This document shows, in pieces, positions 1-10,200 of a stretch of 64,000 nt of DNA. The notes beneath the pieces are model-generated. The model was given only the letters and a program-made list of their open reading frames with translations. It ran no database searches and had not been told where the DNA came from. Position 1 is the first letter of the stretch, and every line of letters starts with the position of its first letter. The DNA comes from Chrysoporthe austroafricana. Lineage: Eukaryota > Ascomycota > Sordariomycetes > Diaporthales > Cryphonectriaceae. The DNA is taken from NCBI GenBank assembly GCA_001051155.2, contig JYIP02000003.1, forward strand, positions 186,001 through 250,000. The letters run 5' to 3'. Made by a program: the position numbers and the translations under genes.

Positions 1-1478
1 GCAGTCTCCGGATCCGGGTTCGGCACAGTCTTTGGCCGCAAGAAGTCCGTCATCCTCGGCACCGTTGTCATGATGATCGGCGCTATCCTACAGATTACGG
101 CATATAGCGCGCCTCACATGATCGTCGGCCGCCTAGTTGCAGGATTGGGCAATGGCCTCAACACGGCAGTGGCTCCAGTCTGGCAGAGCGAGACGACCAA
201 GCCCTCTTGGAGAGGAAAGCTCGTCGTCCTGGGCCTGGTCGTCAACGTAGTCGGCTTCTGCCTCGCCAATTGGGTCACGTTCGGCTTCTCTTATCTAACC
301 GGCAGCATCTCATGGCGCTTCCCTCTGGCCTTGCAGCTCCTCTTCGGAATCATCATCCTCACCACCAGCCCCTGGCTTCCCGAGTCCCCTAGGTGTGCAG
401 CTAGACTCTTCCGTTTGCATATCGCCAGTGCTAACCTCGGTGCAGATGGCTCATCTCCCGAGACCGTATCGAGGAGGCAAACACCATCCTGGCCGACCTC
501 CAGGGAGAAGGAGCGACGTCCACCCCTATCGTTGTGGCTGAGCGCAACGAAATCCTGCGTGCGTACCGCGCCGAGAAGGAGAACGGCATCACATGGGGCA
601 AGCTTCTCCGCGGGCAGAGTGATAGCAGCGGTATTGGGATTCTGCGACGCTTCATGCTTGGCCTAGGCACACAGATCATTGTACAGCTCTCCGGCATCAA
701 TGCGACATCATACTACCTCCCAACCGTCCTAACGCAGTCCGTCGGCCTCGGGGAGAGGCTCGCGCGGCTCCTAACCGCCGTAAACTCAGTGCACTACATT
801 TTCTTCTCGTGGCTCGGCATGATGCTGATTGACAAGTGGGGACGTCGTGGGGCTATGCTTTTTGGTAAGGCAGATCTTGCCAGCACCCTCCCCGGCCTTT
901 TGTTTTTTTCTTAATTGACCGCCAAAATAGGAACATGCGGCTCGGCACTTTGTTATTTTGTGCTAATGATGCTAATTCGGGCAAACCAATACACCGACGA
1001 CAGTGACAAGTCATATAAATACGGCGCAGCATCTGTCACCATGATCTTCCTGTTCTACGCATTTTTCGGCACCGGCTGGCAGGGAACCGCTTGGTTATAC
1101 AACACCGAAATCAACTCCCTCGCCATGCGTATGAAAGGCGCTGCAGCTAGTGTGGCAGCCCAGTGGGCAGTCAACTACATGGTCGTCCAGATAACTCCCA
1201 TCGGCATCCAAAATCTAGGCTGGAAGTTCTACCTGATATGGGTCTTCTTCAATGCCTTCTCTATCCCTGTCATCTACCTGTTTTACCCAGAGACGGCCAA
1301 TAGGCGACTCGAGGATATGGACATCATCTTCGAAGAAGGTTTGCGCACCTGGGTATTCCTTGACAAGGAGGCAACCCAGGTCAATCGCCCGGACAGATTC
1401 ATCGCCCTGGATCAGCAGGAGGTCGCGCACATTGAGAGAGACATCAAAGCAGATGAAGATATCCAACATGCAGAGTAA
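1..1478 (+). CDS. MFS sugar (hexose/lactose-permease type) transporter, 5'-truncated by the window
   Basis: Plasma-membrane proton symporter or facilitator of the major facilitator superfamily, sugar transporter family. Three exons are visible: <1-392, 446-864 and 931-1478. The introns 393-445 (GTGTGC..CAG, branch CTAAC) and 865-930 (GTAAGG..TAG) keep one frame of 452 residues. Family motifs appear in order: GRLVAGLGNG (TM4 region), PESPRWL after TM6, QLSGINATSYYLP (TM7), DKWGRRG (cytoplasmic loop 8/9) and PETANRRLEDMD after TM12. The N-terminus with TM1 to about TM2 lies left of the window. The C-terminal tail is hydrophilic and ends at TAA 1476-1478. No in-frame stop or frameshift is seen, so this is the one gene here that looks undamaged. 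The family is clear; the substrate is not inferable from sequence alone. Confidence 0.9.
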
Positions 1479-1838
1479 GACTGATGAGCTTAAATTATTG
1501 CTTATATTTCTATATATTGACAACGATTTTGGATATTGTTTTTACTTGTTGTAAATTATTTATATATTTAATATCTATATTATTACAGTCCTTATTATAA
1601 TAAGGATTTAATATTCGTATTAAATATTAATATAATAAAACTAACCAAAGTACAATTATAAAATTTATTTAACAATAGAAAATATATATTTAGCTATTCA
1701 CTCCATTACTTACTGCTGCTTACTGAAGCTTATCGGGGCTTAGTAAGGCTTATCGAGGTCTGGTGAACAAACCCAACCCTTGCTTATATAATCCTTGTTA
1801 TTTTGGAATCTTTATATAAAAAGGTTCCTTGCCGCGGA
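1479..1838. other. AT-rich intergenic stretch
   Basis: Downstream flank of the sugar transporter. It is poly-A/T rich up to about 1680 and then more balanced. No ORF with protein-like character and no RNA gene was recognised. Confidence 0.5.
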
Positions 1839-2110
1839 TGTTAGATCCGGGCTATGTTGATCCTGGTTCTCACCGAACCGGCCTGTTCCTGTAACCTGAA
1901 CCTTTCGTTGGTTCATAACACTCCATATGTCGTTGGTCCCCAGATTCTGGCCCTTATATGTTGTTAGTCCCCATGTTCTGGCCTCTATGTATCATTGGCC
2001 CCCATGCGTCGTTGGCCCCCGTGCTATTTAACCCTATAATATTGACACCTCTGCACCGCACTATGCCTGAATAGACCCACGACGATCAAAGACAACGCTG
2101 GTATGTAACA
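1839..2110 (+). repeat. candidate LTR (272 bp) of a truncated LTR retroelement
   Basis: The segment begins TGTTAGAT and ends ATGTAACA, a near-perfect 8-bp terminal inverted repeat (7/8) with canonical TG..CA ends. It is followed at once by a stretch containing TTGGTGCTTCC, which looks like a primer-binding site. No matching second LTR and no 5-bp target duplication (GCGGA against TATCA) were found, so it would be one LTR of a truncated element. Its composition is normal, unlike the AT-rich nest. The call rests on end structure only. Confidence 0.35.
1931..2020 (+). repeat. degenerate short tandem repeat, units 31/31/17 bp apart
   Basis: A core like CGTTGGTCCCCAG..TTCTGGCC recurs at about 1931, 1962, 1993 and 2010 with drift. 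It lies inside the candidate LTR and could be a U3 repeat array. Confidence 0.4.
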
Positions 2111-2523
2111 TATCATTGGTGCTTCCTTTTTCCCATGGTAGCGTACGGGGTGGAATCAGCTTACCCAACTTACCATAAACCCAGTCAATCGAAACGAATC
2201 GACTCACGGCAAATCCATAGAGCAGCGATGATGATCCCGGAATTGGTGTGGATAGCGAAGAAACTCTGAAGAAGCGGTAGTTCTCATATTTCTGTTGCCG
2301 ACTAAACTTTGCTTGGGGTGCTGGATTATCTCGTTTTCATGAGCCTCCACAATTGCTGGCGCGAACAATTGATGCGTTGCTGGAGGCCCCGTCTGAGTTC
2401 TCGAAACGACGTTGGGAAGAATACCTGACATATTGAGGAAGGGCTCAGACAGATTCGTTGCTTGAGATCAGTCGGATAAGTCTGAAATAGAAGAAGCATC
2501 TCTTATAATCGCAGATACGATCA
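2111..2523. other. no gene recognised; possible body of the truncated retroelement
   Basis: Between the candidate LTR and the 3' end of the hydrolase gene. Short frames are open on both strands (for example 2204-2431 on the minus strand), but none shows a recognisable domain. The plus strand has a degenerate frame with stops around 2340-2500. Left unassigned. Confidence 0.4.
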
Positions 2524-3438
2524 TCAAGCTCCGCAAGCTTTCCCCTTATTTTGGATCCCATTTAATGTATCTGTTGAGAAATTCAATAGCGCCCTACAAC
2601 GCGATGAAGCTTTTGGTGAACTTCTCGATCTCTGCAGCCAGAGCTTCGGGTTGACTGATGAATGGCCGGACTTAAAGTCAACCACATTCCACTTGACTTT
2701 CGTCTTCTCAATCCATGAGTCCTGCACAGACGTAGGATTGCAGTAGTCATCTAGTGTACGCACATACGCCCTTCTCTCATCAAACGCCGCATCTTTCCAT
2801 GCTGGCGCCGTAGCCTTGGTTTCAAACGCCGAGTACGCATGGGGGATCACGCCGTTCAATTCCGTAGCACGAGCTGGATCGCAGTCGTTGTACAGGACGT
2901 CCATAGCCGGCTCAATCAGAGCCAGACCTTTTGAGGGCTGTATTTTCGGGCTTCAGTGTATTTTGTTCGAATTGGCAGTCGAGGAGACTCGTACCTTGTC
3001 CACTTTAATAAATGGAGGATAAATGCCGCCGAATGTCTCCGCGAGACATTCGTTCTCCAATGCAATGTTGCCAGCCACGTAGATAAGCCCAATAACGCCG
3101 CCGGCCAGACCTTGACTCTGGCGGCTCTGCTTATCGAAGCCCTTGGCGGCACCACCGGCAACTACCCCTCCGAAGGAGTGCGCAAGAATGACGATGTCTT
3201 TCTGTTGCTGTTCAATGAGAGGGCGGAGGACATTGTCGCGGAGTGATGCAATATCATTCGCACATGTTGCTGTAGATGGGTCCGGAGGGTTCAAGCTAGG
3301 GTACGGTCCGGGGTGGGTTGTGAACCCGGCTTCTTTCAAGTATGGCAGGAGGGGATCATAGCAAGCAGGAGTTCCAAACGCACCAGGAACAAATAGAATG
3401 GTCGGCATACTGGGAGAAGACATGGTAAGGATTGACAA
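2524..3438 (-). CDS. alpha/beta-hydrolase fold enzyme with frameshifted C-terminus
   Basis: Small-molecule esterase/hydrolase of the Abhydrolase_6 type; substrate unknown. Exon 1 is 3438-2995 and exon 2 is 2937-2524. Intron 2938-2994 (GTACGA..ACAG, 57 nt) is phase 0. The fold opening TILFVPGAFGTPACYDPL is followed by the nucleophile elbow ILAHSFGG (Ser in A-H-S-F-G), a candidate acid in LDDYCNPTSVQDSW and the histidine in DFKSGHS. Just after that His, at about 2658-2663, the frame changes. The adjacent frame encodes the usual tail (FISQPEALAAEIEKF) and stops at 2594-2596, whereas the annotated frame runs to 2524 with unrelated residues. About seven bases (1 mod 3) appear to be missing. Met 3438 is the first start; Met 3423 or 3408 are alternatives. 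All triad residues precede the lesion, so activity cannot be excluded. Confidence 0.8.
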
Positions 3439-4448
3439 AGTAAAGGTGTGCCAGGTACAGACAAAAGGAACTGCTAGTTAGCGAATCGTACTGAAACTAT
3501 ATGTCGCCGCCCCAGACAACTCGCTCAAGTTATTAATTTAAGATATAGATGACAGTAAATTAAAAAGCGGAGAGGGATCTGAGGAGGAGTGGTTAGACAT
3601 AAGATATATCATAAATGAGTAAACTGGGTATGGGAATTTGGCTACTGTTCTGGATTGGAAATCTGGCATCGGTATGACGAAAGTGACCAGAACACAAACT
3701 GTTGAAGTTGATCTAGACAGTGTAGATCAGTCACAGTTTGGACAAAGGTGGTCAGATTATCAGTTAGAGGTTTCATCGCGAAGGTTCAATAAGCAGTGAT
3801 GGACCCACGACTGATATAATTACGAGCCGCCCGACGTTCCATTTCATGCATGCATTGTACAGGAGTACTAAAAGATCATAAACTGCGTAGTACTTTTTGT
3901 TGCGAGGCTGACATACGAGCCACTTGACGTTCCATTGCATGCGTTCTACTGTGCCCCGTGACTGCCTAGAGGAAAGGATGCAATCCGTACATATGCGTTT
4001 TCAATTCGTACTGTACTGTACGTGTCGTGTTCGGGATGAGTACATTCGGCTCTGGCAGGTTGGTGTTGGGCAAGGCTGCATTAATTAGCTCAAATCATCT
4101 ACTTAAGTAACCAGTCAGCCCATGTGGTCTAATCATATACTTATAGATCCGAAGGATTTTCTGCGCCCCACAGATGAACGTTGATCGACCAACGGACAAA
4201 GGATCTGACCAGACATAACGACCTCCTTGGGATGACTGAGCCGCCTTTATATCATTTCAAGGCCTGTACTGCGCAGGAAAATAGCCCTTCCTGCAATATC
4301 GGCTAAATACTTATTAGTAGATTGCGAGTGCTAATCGTAAATCTCCTCGACCATATTGCTCCATTATTTTGATCAGAGCCACTTATATCCGCATGATCCA
4401 ACCTCTTTAACATGACATATTTTTCCAAGTTGCACTCTGAAGCTGAGA
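3439..4448. other. intergenic region, divergent promoters of the hydrolase and the membrane-protein gene
   Basis: No protein-like ORF. It lies between two divergently transcribed genes and so must hold both promoters. It contains the spaced direct repeat listed separately and a palindromic ATGCATGCAT at about 3847. No tRNA or ncRNA was recognised. Confidence 0.6.
3821..3942 (+). repeat. spaced direct repeat in a bidirectional promoter region
   Basis: Two imperfect copies of a 28-30 bp word sharing TACGAGCC, GACGTTCCATT and GCATG lie at 3821-3850 and 3914-3942, centre to centre about 93 bp. The position between divergent genes suggests regulatory elements; that is inference. Confidence 0.5.
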
Positions 4449-5913
4449 ATGGCGTCGATGTCCTTGCGCTCTGTTGACGTTTCAGAAACGCGTCAACCGA
4501 ATCTCTATGCTGCCATTATTATCCCTGACATGTTCGCTATTGCCTGCATAGCACATCGTTTCTGGAGTCGTCGGACTAAGGGAGCGGACTTCTGGGTCGA
4601 TGATTGGCTTATTGTTTGTGCTCTTGTGAGTGCCCATTTGACCACTCCATAGCGTAGCTAGCTAAAATATCTAGTTATTAGATGTGCGCCGTTGGCCTAT
4701 GGTCGAGCCTTTTCTGGTGTATGGCTAACCCTGACTAAACTTAAGACTGTCCAACTGATCAATCTAATGCTACTAGGGATTCCACGCGGTCTGAGAAAAC
4801 ATATTGAGGCATTTAGTCCGAACGTTACGGAAGAACTGTATATCGGTCTTTTCTCCTGAGAGTTGACTTATACGGGAGTTATCATCTTTGTGAAATTCTC
4901 TATTCTCGCCTTATATTGGCGGATCTTTCACCAGACCAACATCAAGCTACCTATTATTATATTATCGACGTTCGTATCCATGTGGGGTATCGCAGTAGTC
5001 AGTAATTATCCCACATCCAATCTCGAGCCCCACGTACTATACAGCCTAACGCGGCATACAGTTCCTCCTCACTCTTTTACAGTGCATTCCTACTCGAGGC
5101 TACTGGGACAAGACTATTGACGCTTCCTGCAATGCCGACAGCCAGAAATTTCTTTTCGCAATTTCTATTCCTAATATCTTGATTGACGTCTCCCTACTCA
5201 TGCTTCCTGCACCATACGTAACTCGCCTCCATGTTCCAACGAGTCAAAAGAGGGTGCTCGTTTCCATTTTTGCTCTGGGCGGTTTGTAAGTACTGGCAAC
5301 CATGCCTCTTGTGATGTTCGATGCTGATCTCAAAGTGTCTGTATTGCTTCCATAATGTGGCTCATTGCCGTCGTCACCGAAAAGACAGACTCAGATATGA
5401 GCTGGAATCTCATCAATCGGGCTACATGGGCAGTAGTTGAAGCCAATTTTGCGATGATCTCTGGTAAGTCTAATCGAAATACGAACAACAACACCTTAGA
5501 AAGGCTGGAGGAGCCGGTAATAAAAGCTTACAGCATGCTTGCCGACGATGCGACCCGTCTGGGTGGCTATTCGATGGAGGGGTTATGGTACCAAGCTTTC
5601 AGATACCACGTCCTACCAGTACGCTGACAATAACTCGTCGAAGAAGCGGTATCAGCGGTCTTGGGCTACGGCGGTGCTCAAATCAAACGCAGTAAATGAA
5701 GAAAATGAACGTTCATCGTCAGGTATCAATGGACGTGAAGATAATGACTTCAGTCATGGCCTCATACCAGACCCTCAGGGGACGAAAACTACCATTGTAA
5801 TTCCTTTGTCCACATATAGAGGCCACGGTGGCGAAGAAACAGATGCTATCCGCGTGGGGAATGGTTGGGATGTCAAATATAGCGAGAGGGCTTATCAAAA
5901 GAATGGCTTGTAA
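4449..5913 (+). pseudogene. fungal rhodopsin-domain (SAT4/Pth11-like) integral membrane protein, one nonsense codon
   Basis: Seven-TM plasma-membrane protein of the fungal rhodopsin-domain family; role and ligand unknown. Six exons: 4449-4625, 4682-4718, 4777-4997, 5083-5285, 5336-5463 and 5534-5913. They sum to 1146 nt (381 residues plus stop) with every junction in phase and consensus GTNNGT..AG introns of 50-85 nt. Diagnostic blocks are ADFWVDDWLIVCAL, IPRGLRKHIEAF, ELTYTGVIIFVKFSILALYW, CIPTRGYWDKTIDASCN, SIPNILIDVSLLMLPAPYV and ATWAVVEANFAMIS, then a hydrophilic tail of about 115 residues. The single lesion is TGA at 4857-4859, where the family has Trp (G-L-F-x-W-E-L-T-Y-T). It removes the protein from TM3 on. 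A sequencing error at that base would restore a complete gene. Confidence 0.8.
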
Positions 5914-6160
5914 AGCTCAACGACAAAATATTATGACTCGATCCACTTGAAGATCATTGGAGGTAACCCTGAGCTCTATGTGGAGCATATGGTAGAGGTC
6001 TTGGGGACTTCACGCTGGCTTGGTAGTAATGATGATATAGACATCTATCCATATAGCAAGTTATATGCAGAGACTAGGTTGGAGCCATTGCTCGTCCTTG
6101 ATATATCCGGCTTTAGGGGCTTCCGAAGCCAATCATTCAAAATCATGCTACCTATTCATC
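5914..6160. other. short region between convergent gene remnants
   Basis: A plus-strand frame (5947-6261) is open but overlaps recognisable subtilase coding on the other strand and has no known domain. The 3' portion of the subtilase, including its Ser motif, would fall here but could not be recognised with confidence. Confidence 0.4.
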
Positions 6161-7260
6161 ACCTGGTGCATCATGTGCAGCTTGTACCGCCTTCTGAAGA
6201 TACTTCACATCGTCGCCGGGCTTCGCTAGGTCCATGGTTACAGTCCAAGACATGGAAATAATGTTGACTTTCTTGTCGATGGCGGTTCGAGTAGCCTATG
6301 AGCCACATTAGAAATGAAGATTGTAATTAACACTTCCTTCCAAGGCCAAGATAGTTAGAGGCGGAATGCTGTCGAAGATTACTTATCGCTGTATTGCTGC
6401 GGGTCAAACCTGCTCTCGCCCTCACGATTCCTGTGCATCTTAATGCGGATGATATATAACTTTGCCATCGGGCAAACGCCAAAGATGAGATTCGCCATCA
6501 CCGTTCCGTGGCCGCCTTCTCTGTGGTGGTATAAATGCACACCGTGGCTGGTCTTGGGGTCGTTCTCACCAATGAGGTCGAAGCTCAACGACTTTCCCTT
6601 GTATAGCCGATCCTAGAACGATGGGTCCACGAGATCCACACCGTCAGCGATCAGAACACAGTCACTAGCGAGTCTAGGTGTTGCGGCCCCTTCAGATTCT
6701 TCGCGTATTCCCATGTAATGATTCTATACGAACGTATCCATGCTGTCTAGCCATTGGTGGTCGTATTCATGGCCCGAGCAGCGCGCTTGAGAAGCCAAGC
6801 CGTCTCCTCGACGACCGCCGCTCGAGTGGAAGCCATTATTCGACATGTTGGATTTGAAGTTGATTTTCCAGGACATTGGGCCATTCGCCCCAGAGTCCTC
6901 AAATGGCGGCGTGTCTCCTGAGTTGAGCCTCTTCTTGAAAGCGCTCAGGTTTTTCTTAGTCCACTCGTCACTCTTGAGGTTCTATGAAACACGCATATAT
7001 CAGTCTGTGGCCAAAATCTCAAGCCGTATGACCTCTTGAGATGAAGAAAAATGCAACGTACTCGCTCGTTAATAAGCTCTACATAGAGAGTGTTGAGGTT
7101 CTTCAACCTGCGGGAGCCCTCCAGGCTGACCCCAGTCCCGCAGAGTGGTGTTGTTACGGCTCCAGGGGGATAGAGCTCGCAAGATTCACTGCTGGCGGTG
7201 TAAATTGCCATTGAGCCCAGATCAGTCTTGAGCTAGTGGAGTTCTTCTATGATGGCCTCA
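6160..7260 (-). pseudogene. subtilisin-like (S8) serine protease remnant with three TAG codons
   Basis: Remnant of a fungal subtilase. Reading leftwards: an N-terminal helical part (7253-7062, including SMAIYTASSESC), an 80-nt intron 6982-7061 (GTACGT..ATAG), exon 6981 to about 6380, then a further exon at about 6297-6165 containing AIDKKVNIISMSW. The catalytic Asp motif VLIADGVD (about 6640) and His motif EGGHGTVMANLIFGVCP (about 6500) are intact. The Ser region is not recognisable. Three in-frame stops, all TAG, lie at 7235-7233, 6726-6724 and 6615-6613, each where CAG (Gln) would be natural. The 5' end abuts the broken ABC gene, so the gene has lost its own start and promoter. It cannot give a full protease. 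Confidence 0.75.
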
Positions 7261-10200
7261 TCACTGTGTGCTTATCCTGCACGGTGGCTTCCGTGTCGCT
7301 GTCTAGACTGCAAGCCGTCAGATGCGAGGTATTCAATAAGGCAATGAACAACAAGACCCACCTGCTCGTCGCCTCATCAAGCACCAGGATATTACAGCTT
7401 CGCATCCTTACTAATGCCCTAGCAAAGCATAGCAACTGCTTTTGCCCAGCCGACAGACATAAGGTGTCAACGTCCTTATCCAAGCCCCCTGCGGCTCTGA
7501 CCAGGTCCCAAAGTCCCACACGTTGTAGAGCAGAAGTTATATCCTCATTGGAGGCGGTACTGGTGGACAGTGGATCCACGTTGAAACGTACGCTGGTGCT
7601 AGGTAGGAGAAAGGGTTCTTGCGGCACGACGTTGATGCGAGAGCGAACCTCTTCAGCGGAGATGCCGCTTGTAGTCGCGGCGGTAACGTCAACGCCCTCA
7701 AGAATCATGCGTCCCGAGATGACATCAAGCATCCGCAGGAGAGACAAGATGATCGACGTCTTCCCGCTACCCGAGCGGCCGCAGATGGCGATGTGCTTGC
7801 CGGGCTGTACGAGGAGAGTGATATTTTTAAGGACTGGTTCGGCAACGGGACTGTGAGGATAGGTAAGTGAAAAAGATCGATAAGGTTTCAATCTAGAAGG
7901 ATCCTGAGTGAAATAGACGACAATGTCAGACACAGAGAAGCATGGAACAAACCTATACGCGGCCACTACACCCTTAAACTCTATTTCACCAGGACGCGGC
8001 CACTCTTCCATGCGTTTACCGTCATCCTGGTCGGGATTCTCCGATTTAGTTTCAGCCACGAAGCGCTTCACTCTGGCCACTGCACCCACACTCGACTCGA
8101 GCTTCGTCCATGATCGAATCAGTCTCGTCACAGTCTCACTGAGGCCAATGATGACAAGAGACACGCCGATGCCTCCCGCGGTAATGTCGAGGTGTTCCTG
8201 CCAGGTGACCACCGTGGCGACCACTATTACCGCCAGCGCGGCTGTGGTCACATTCAGCACAAACGATAACCAGTGCTGGATGCAGCTTTGCAAGTACGCG
8301 GGACGTTGCGGCACAGGTCGATTAGGAGCGAAGCGCGAGCGCGGTAGAAGTGCTGCCAGCCGAAGGAGCGGATGGTGACGGCACCGCCGCCGGCTGATGA
8401 AGACGCTGGGGATGAGGACGACTCTGTCTCGGTGAAGAGCGTGTAGAGGGGCGCTTTCGCCTCGATCGTTAGTAGACGCATCTGTCGGGACGTTTGCAGG
8501 TAGAAGCGCTGGAGGAGGTAAAGGAGGCCAAAAATGAAGGGCATTGCGATGACGAGAGATCGAGAGAAGATAGAGATGATAATGACTTGTACGAAACAGG
8601 CGAACGCGGCTGGGAGCAGTCAGTCTTTCTGGGCTGTGTACTAGCAGGTTGATATAGGCAGGGGGGCGACGTCTTACTTGACGTGTAGTTCAGCGCGGTC
8701 CCTGGGAGGTCCATATCTATGAGCTCCATGTCTTCGCTAAAACTATAAACATTCAAGTCAGTTTCATATTGTTGTTTATTGCTGCAAGGCTTCATCGCTT
8801 TAGTCAAGACTTACCGGTTTAAAATTTCCCCATTATCCGTGCTGCTGAAGAAGCGGAATGGCGCCCTAAATAGCTGATAGTCAGCATGTACGCTATTGGC
8901 CTCTTGAGACATAGCCGATTTGATGGGGGAAAAAAAAAGTAGCTCACCGAAGAGTGGTATGGAGCACATCAAGGTGAAGTTTGTTCGCCGAGTTTGAGAT
9001 GATCGAGATGTAAGCAAACCTAAGCCGCAGCAACCTCAGTCAATGTGCTTGAGAAATCACCTTCGCACCTTCATATGGAACTTTCCTGACTTACCAGGCT
9101 GCCAGGCAAGCACATACCACCCCCACTACCCCAAGCATAGCGTAGACCCCCATGTACATACCAACCTTTTGGCTCGGGTGTGTGGTGTTTGCCTCGGACC
9201 ACAAATTTACTCAGATAGCTGGATCATCACGATCAGTTCCTTAGCAACTTATTCTACGTTGTATGGAGAGACCAAGATCCCAGAAACTCATGAAAACTCA
9301 CTCGAAAATTCGGTACAAAAGATCCAAAGCGCCATGGTGAAGGCATAGAGGCTAACAGAGACGTAGCCAGAGCTGGAAAGGTAGTAAGAATAAACGGAAA
9401 ATTCTCCATTCTTGCGCCTGATGTCCGTGAGTTTCTTAACATCAGAATTTGAATCACCAGCGATGGCGTCTTCGATGGAGTGTTCGACAGATTGTTCCCG
9501 GGTAAGCGACCCATATGTAGAGATGCTGTCTTCCGGACTCGTCACGGCTTCTCGCTCAATCTTCTCATCGATAGTACCTCCAGAGGACCAGATGCCTAGT
9601 TCTCTAATAGAAGGGTTGCGTTCCTTAGACAGAGCCGCCGGTGTGCCGATATCTACCACCCTGCCCTGATCCATCACAATGATCGAATCGACCCAAGCCA
9701 TAACCTTATCTATTTTCCAGACCATTGTATTAGCTGTCTCTGGAGTTAGATGATCAGAGGTTGATGGGGAATACATACGATTGTTAGTTGTCAAGATCAC
9801 CGTCCTCGGACGACTGTCGTCGTCGTTTCTAAGAAGGCGGCTGAAGACCGTCTCGGCAGTATATGCATCCATACCACTAAAGACGTCATCCAAAAGCACC
9901 AAACTACGATAGGCATAGTAAGCTCTAGCCAAAGCCTTGCGGTCATGAGTGGCGTGTCAGCAGTGTTTTGGACATCTAGTCTCAAATAGGAACATGATGC
10001 TTCAAGCGCGCTTGGTGGAGCACTTACAACCCGTTGTTTTTGGCCACCACTAAGATTCACACCCTTGCTACCCACGCGGGTCTGATCCCCGTTTTCCAGC
10101 TGACGAAAATCGACATCGAGACAGCAAGCAAGCCGGACAAAATTGTACCGCTTTCGATCCCATGGCTCGGGGCCAACGATGTTGTCACGAATCGTCCCAT

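Noticed and set aside
5947..6261. Open plus-strand frame of 104 codons
   Set aside because: Overlaps subtilase coding (AIDKKVNIISMSW) on the other strand and shows no domain; treated as a shadow.
6613..7235. Genetic-code change (TAG read as Gln)
   Set aside because: Other genes in the window use TAA or TAG as ordinary ends and the transposon frames show random TAA/TAG from RIP; ascomycete nuclear genomes with TAG as Gln are not expected.
7236..8378. Long plus-strand frames (7236-7856, 7923-8378)
   Set aside because: Mirror images of the ABC NBD2 and TMD2 exons, whose motifs and splice phases are clear on the minus strand.
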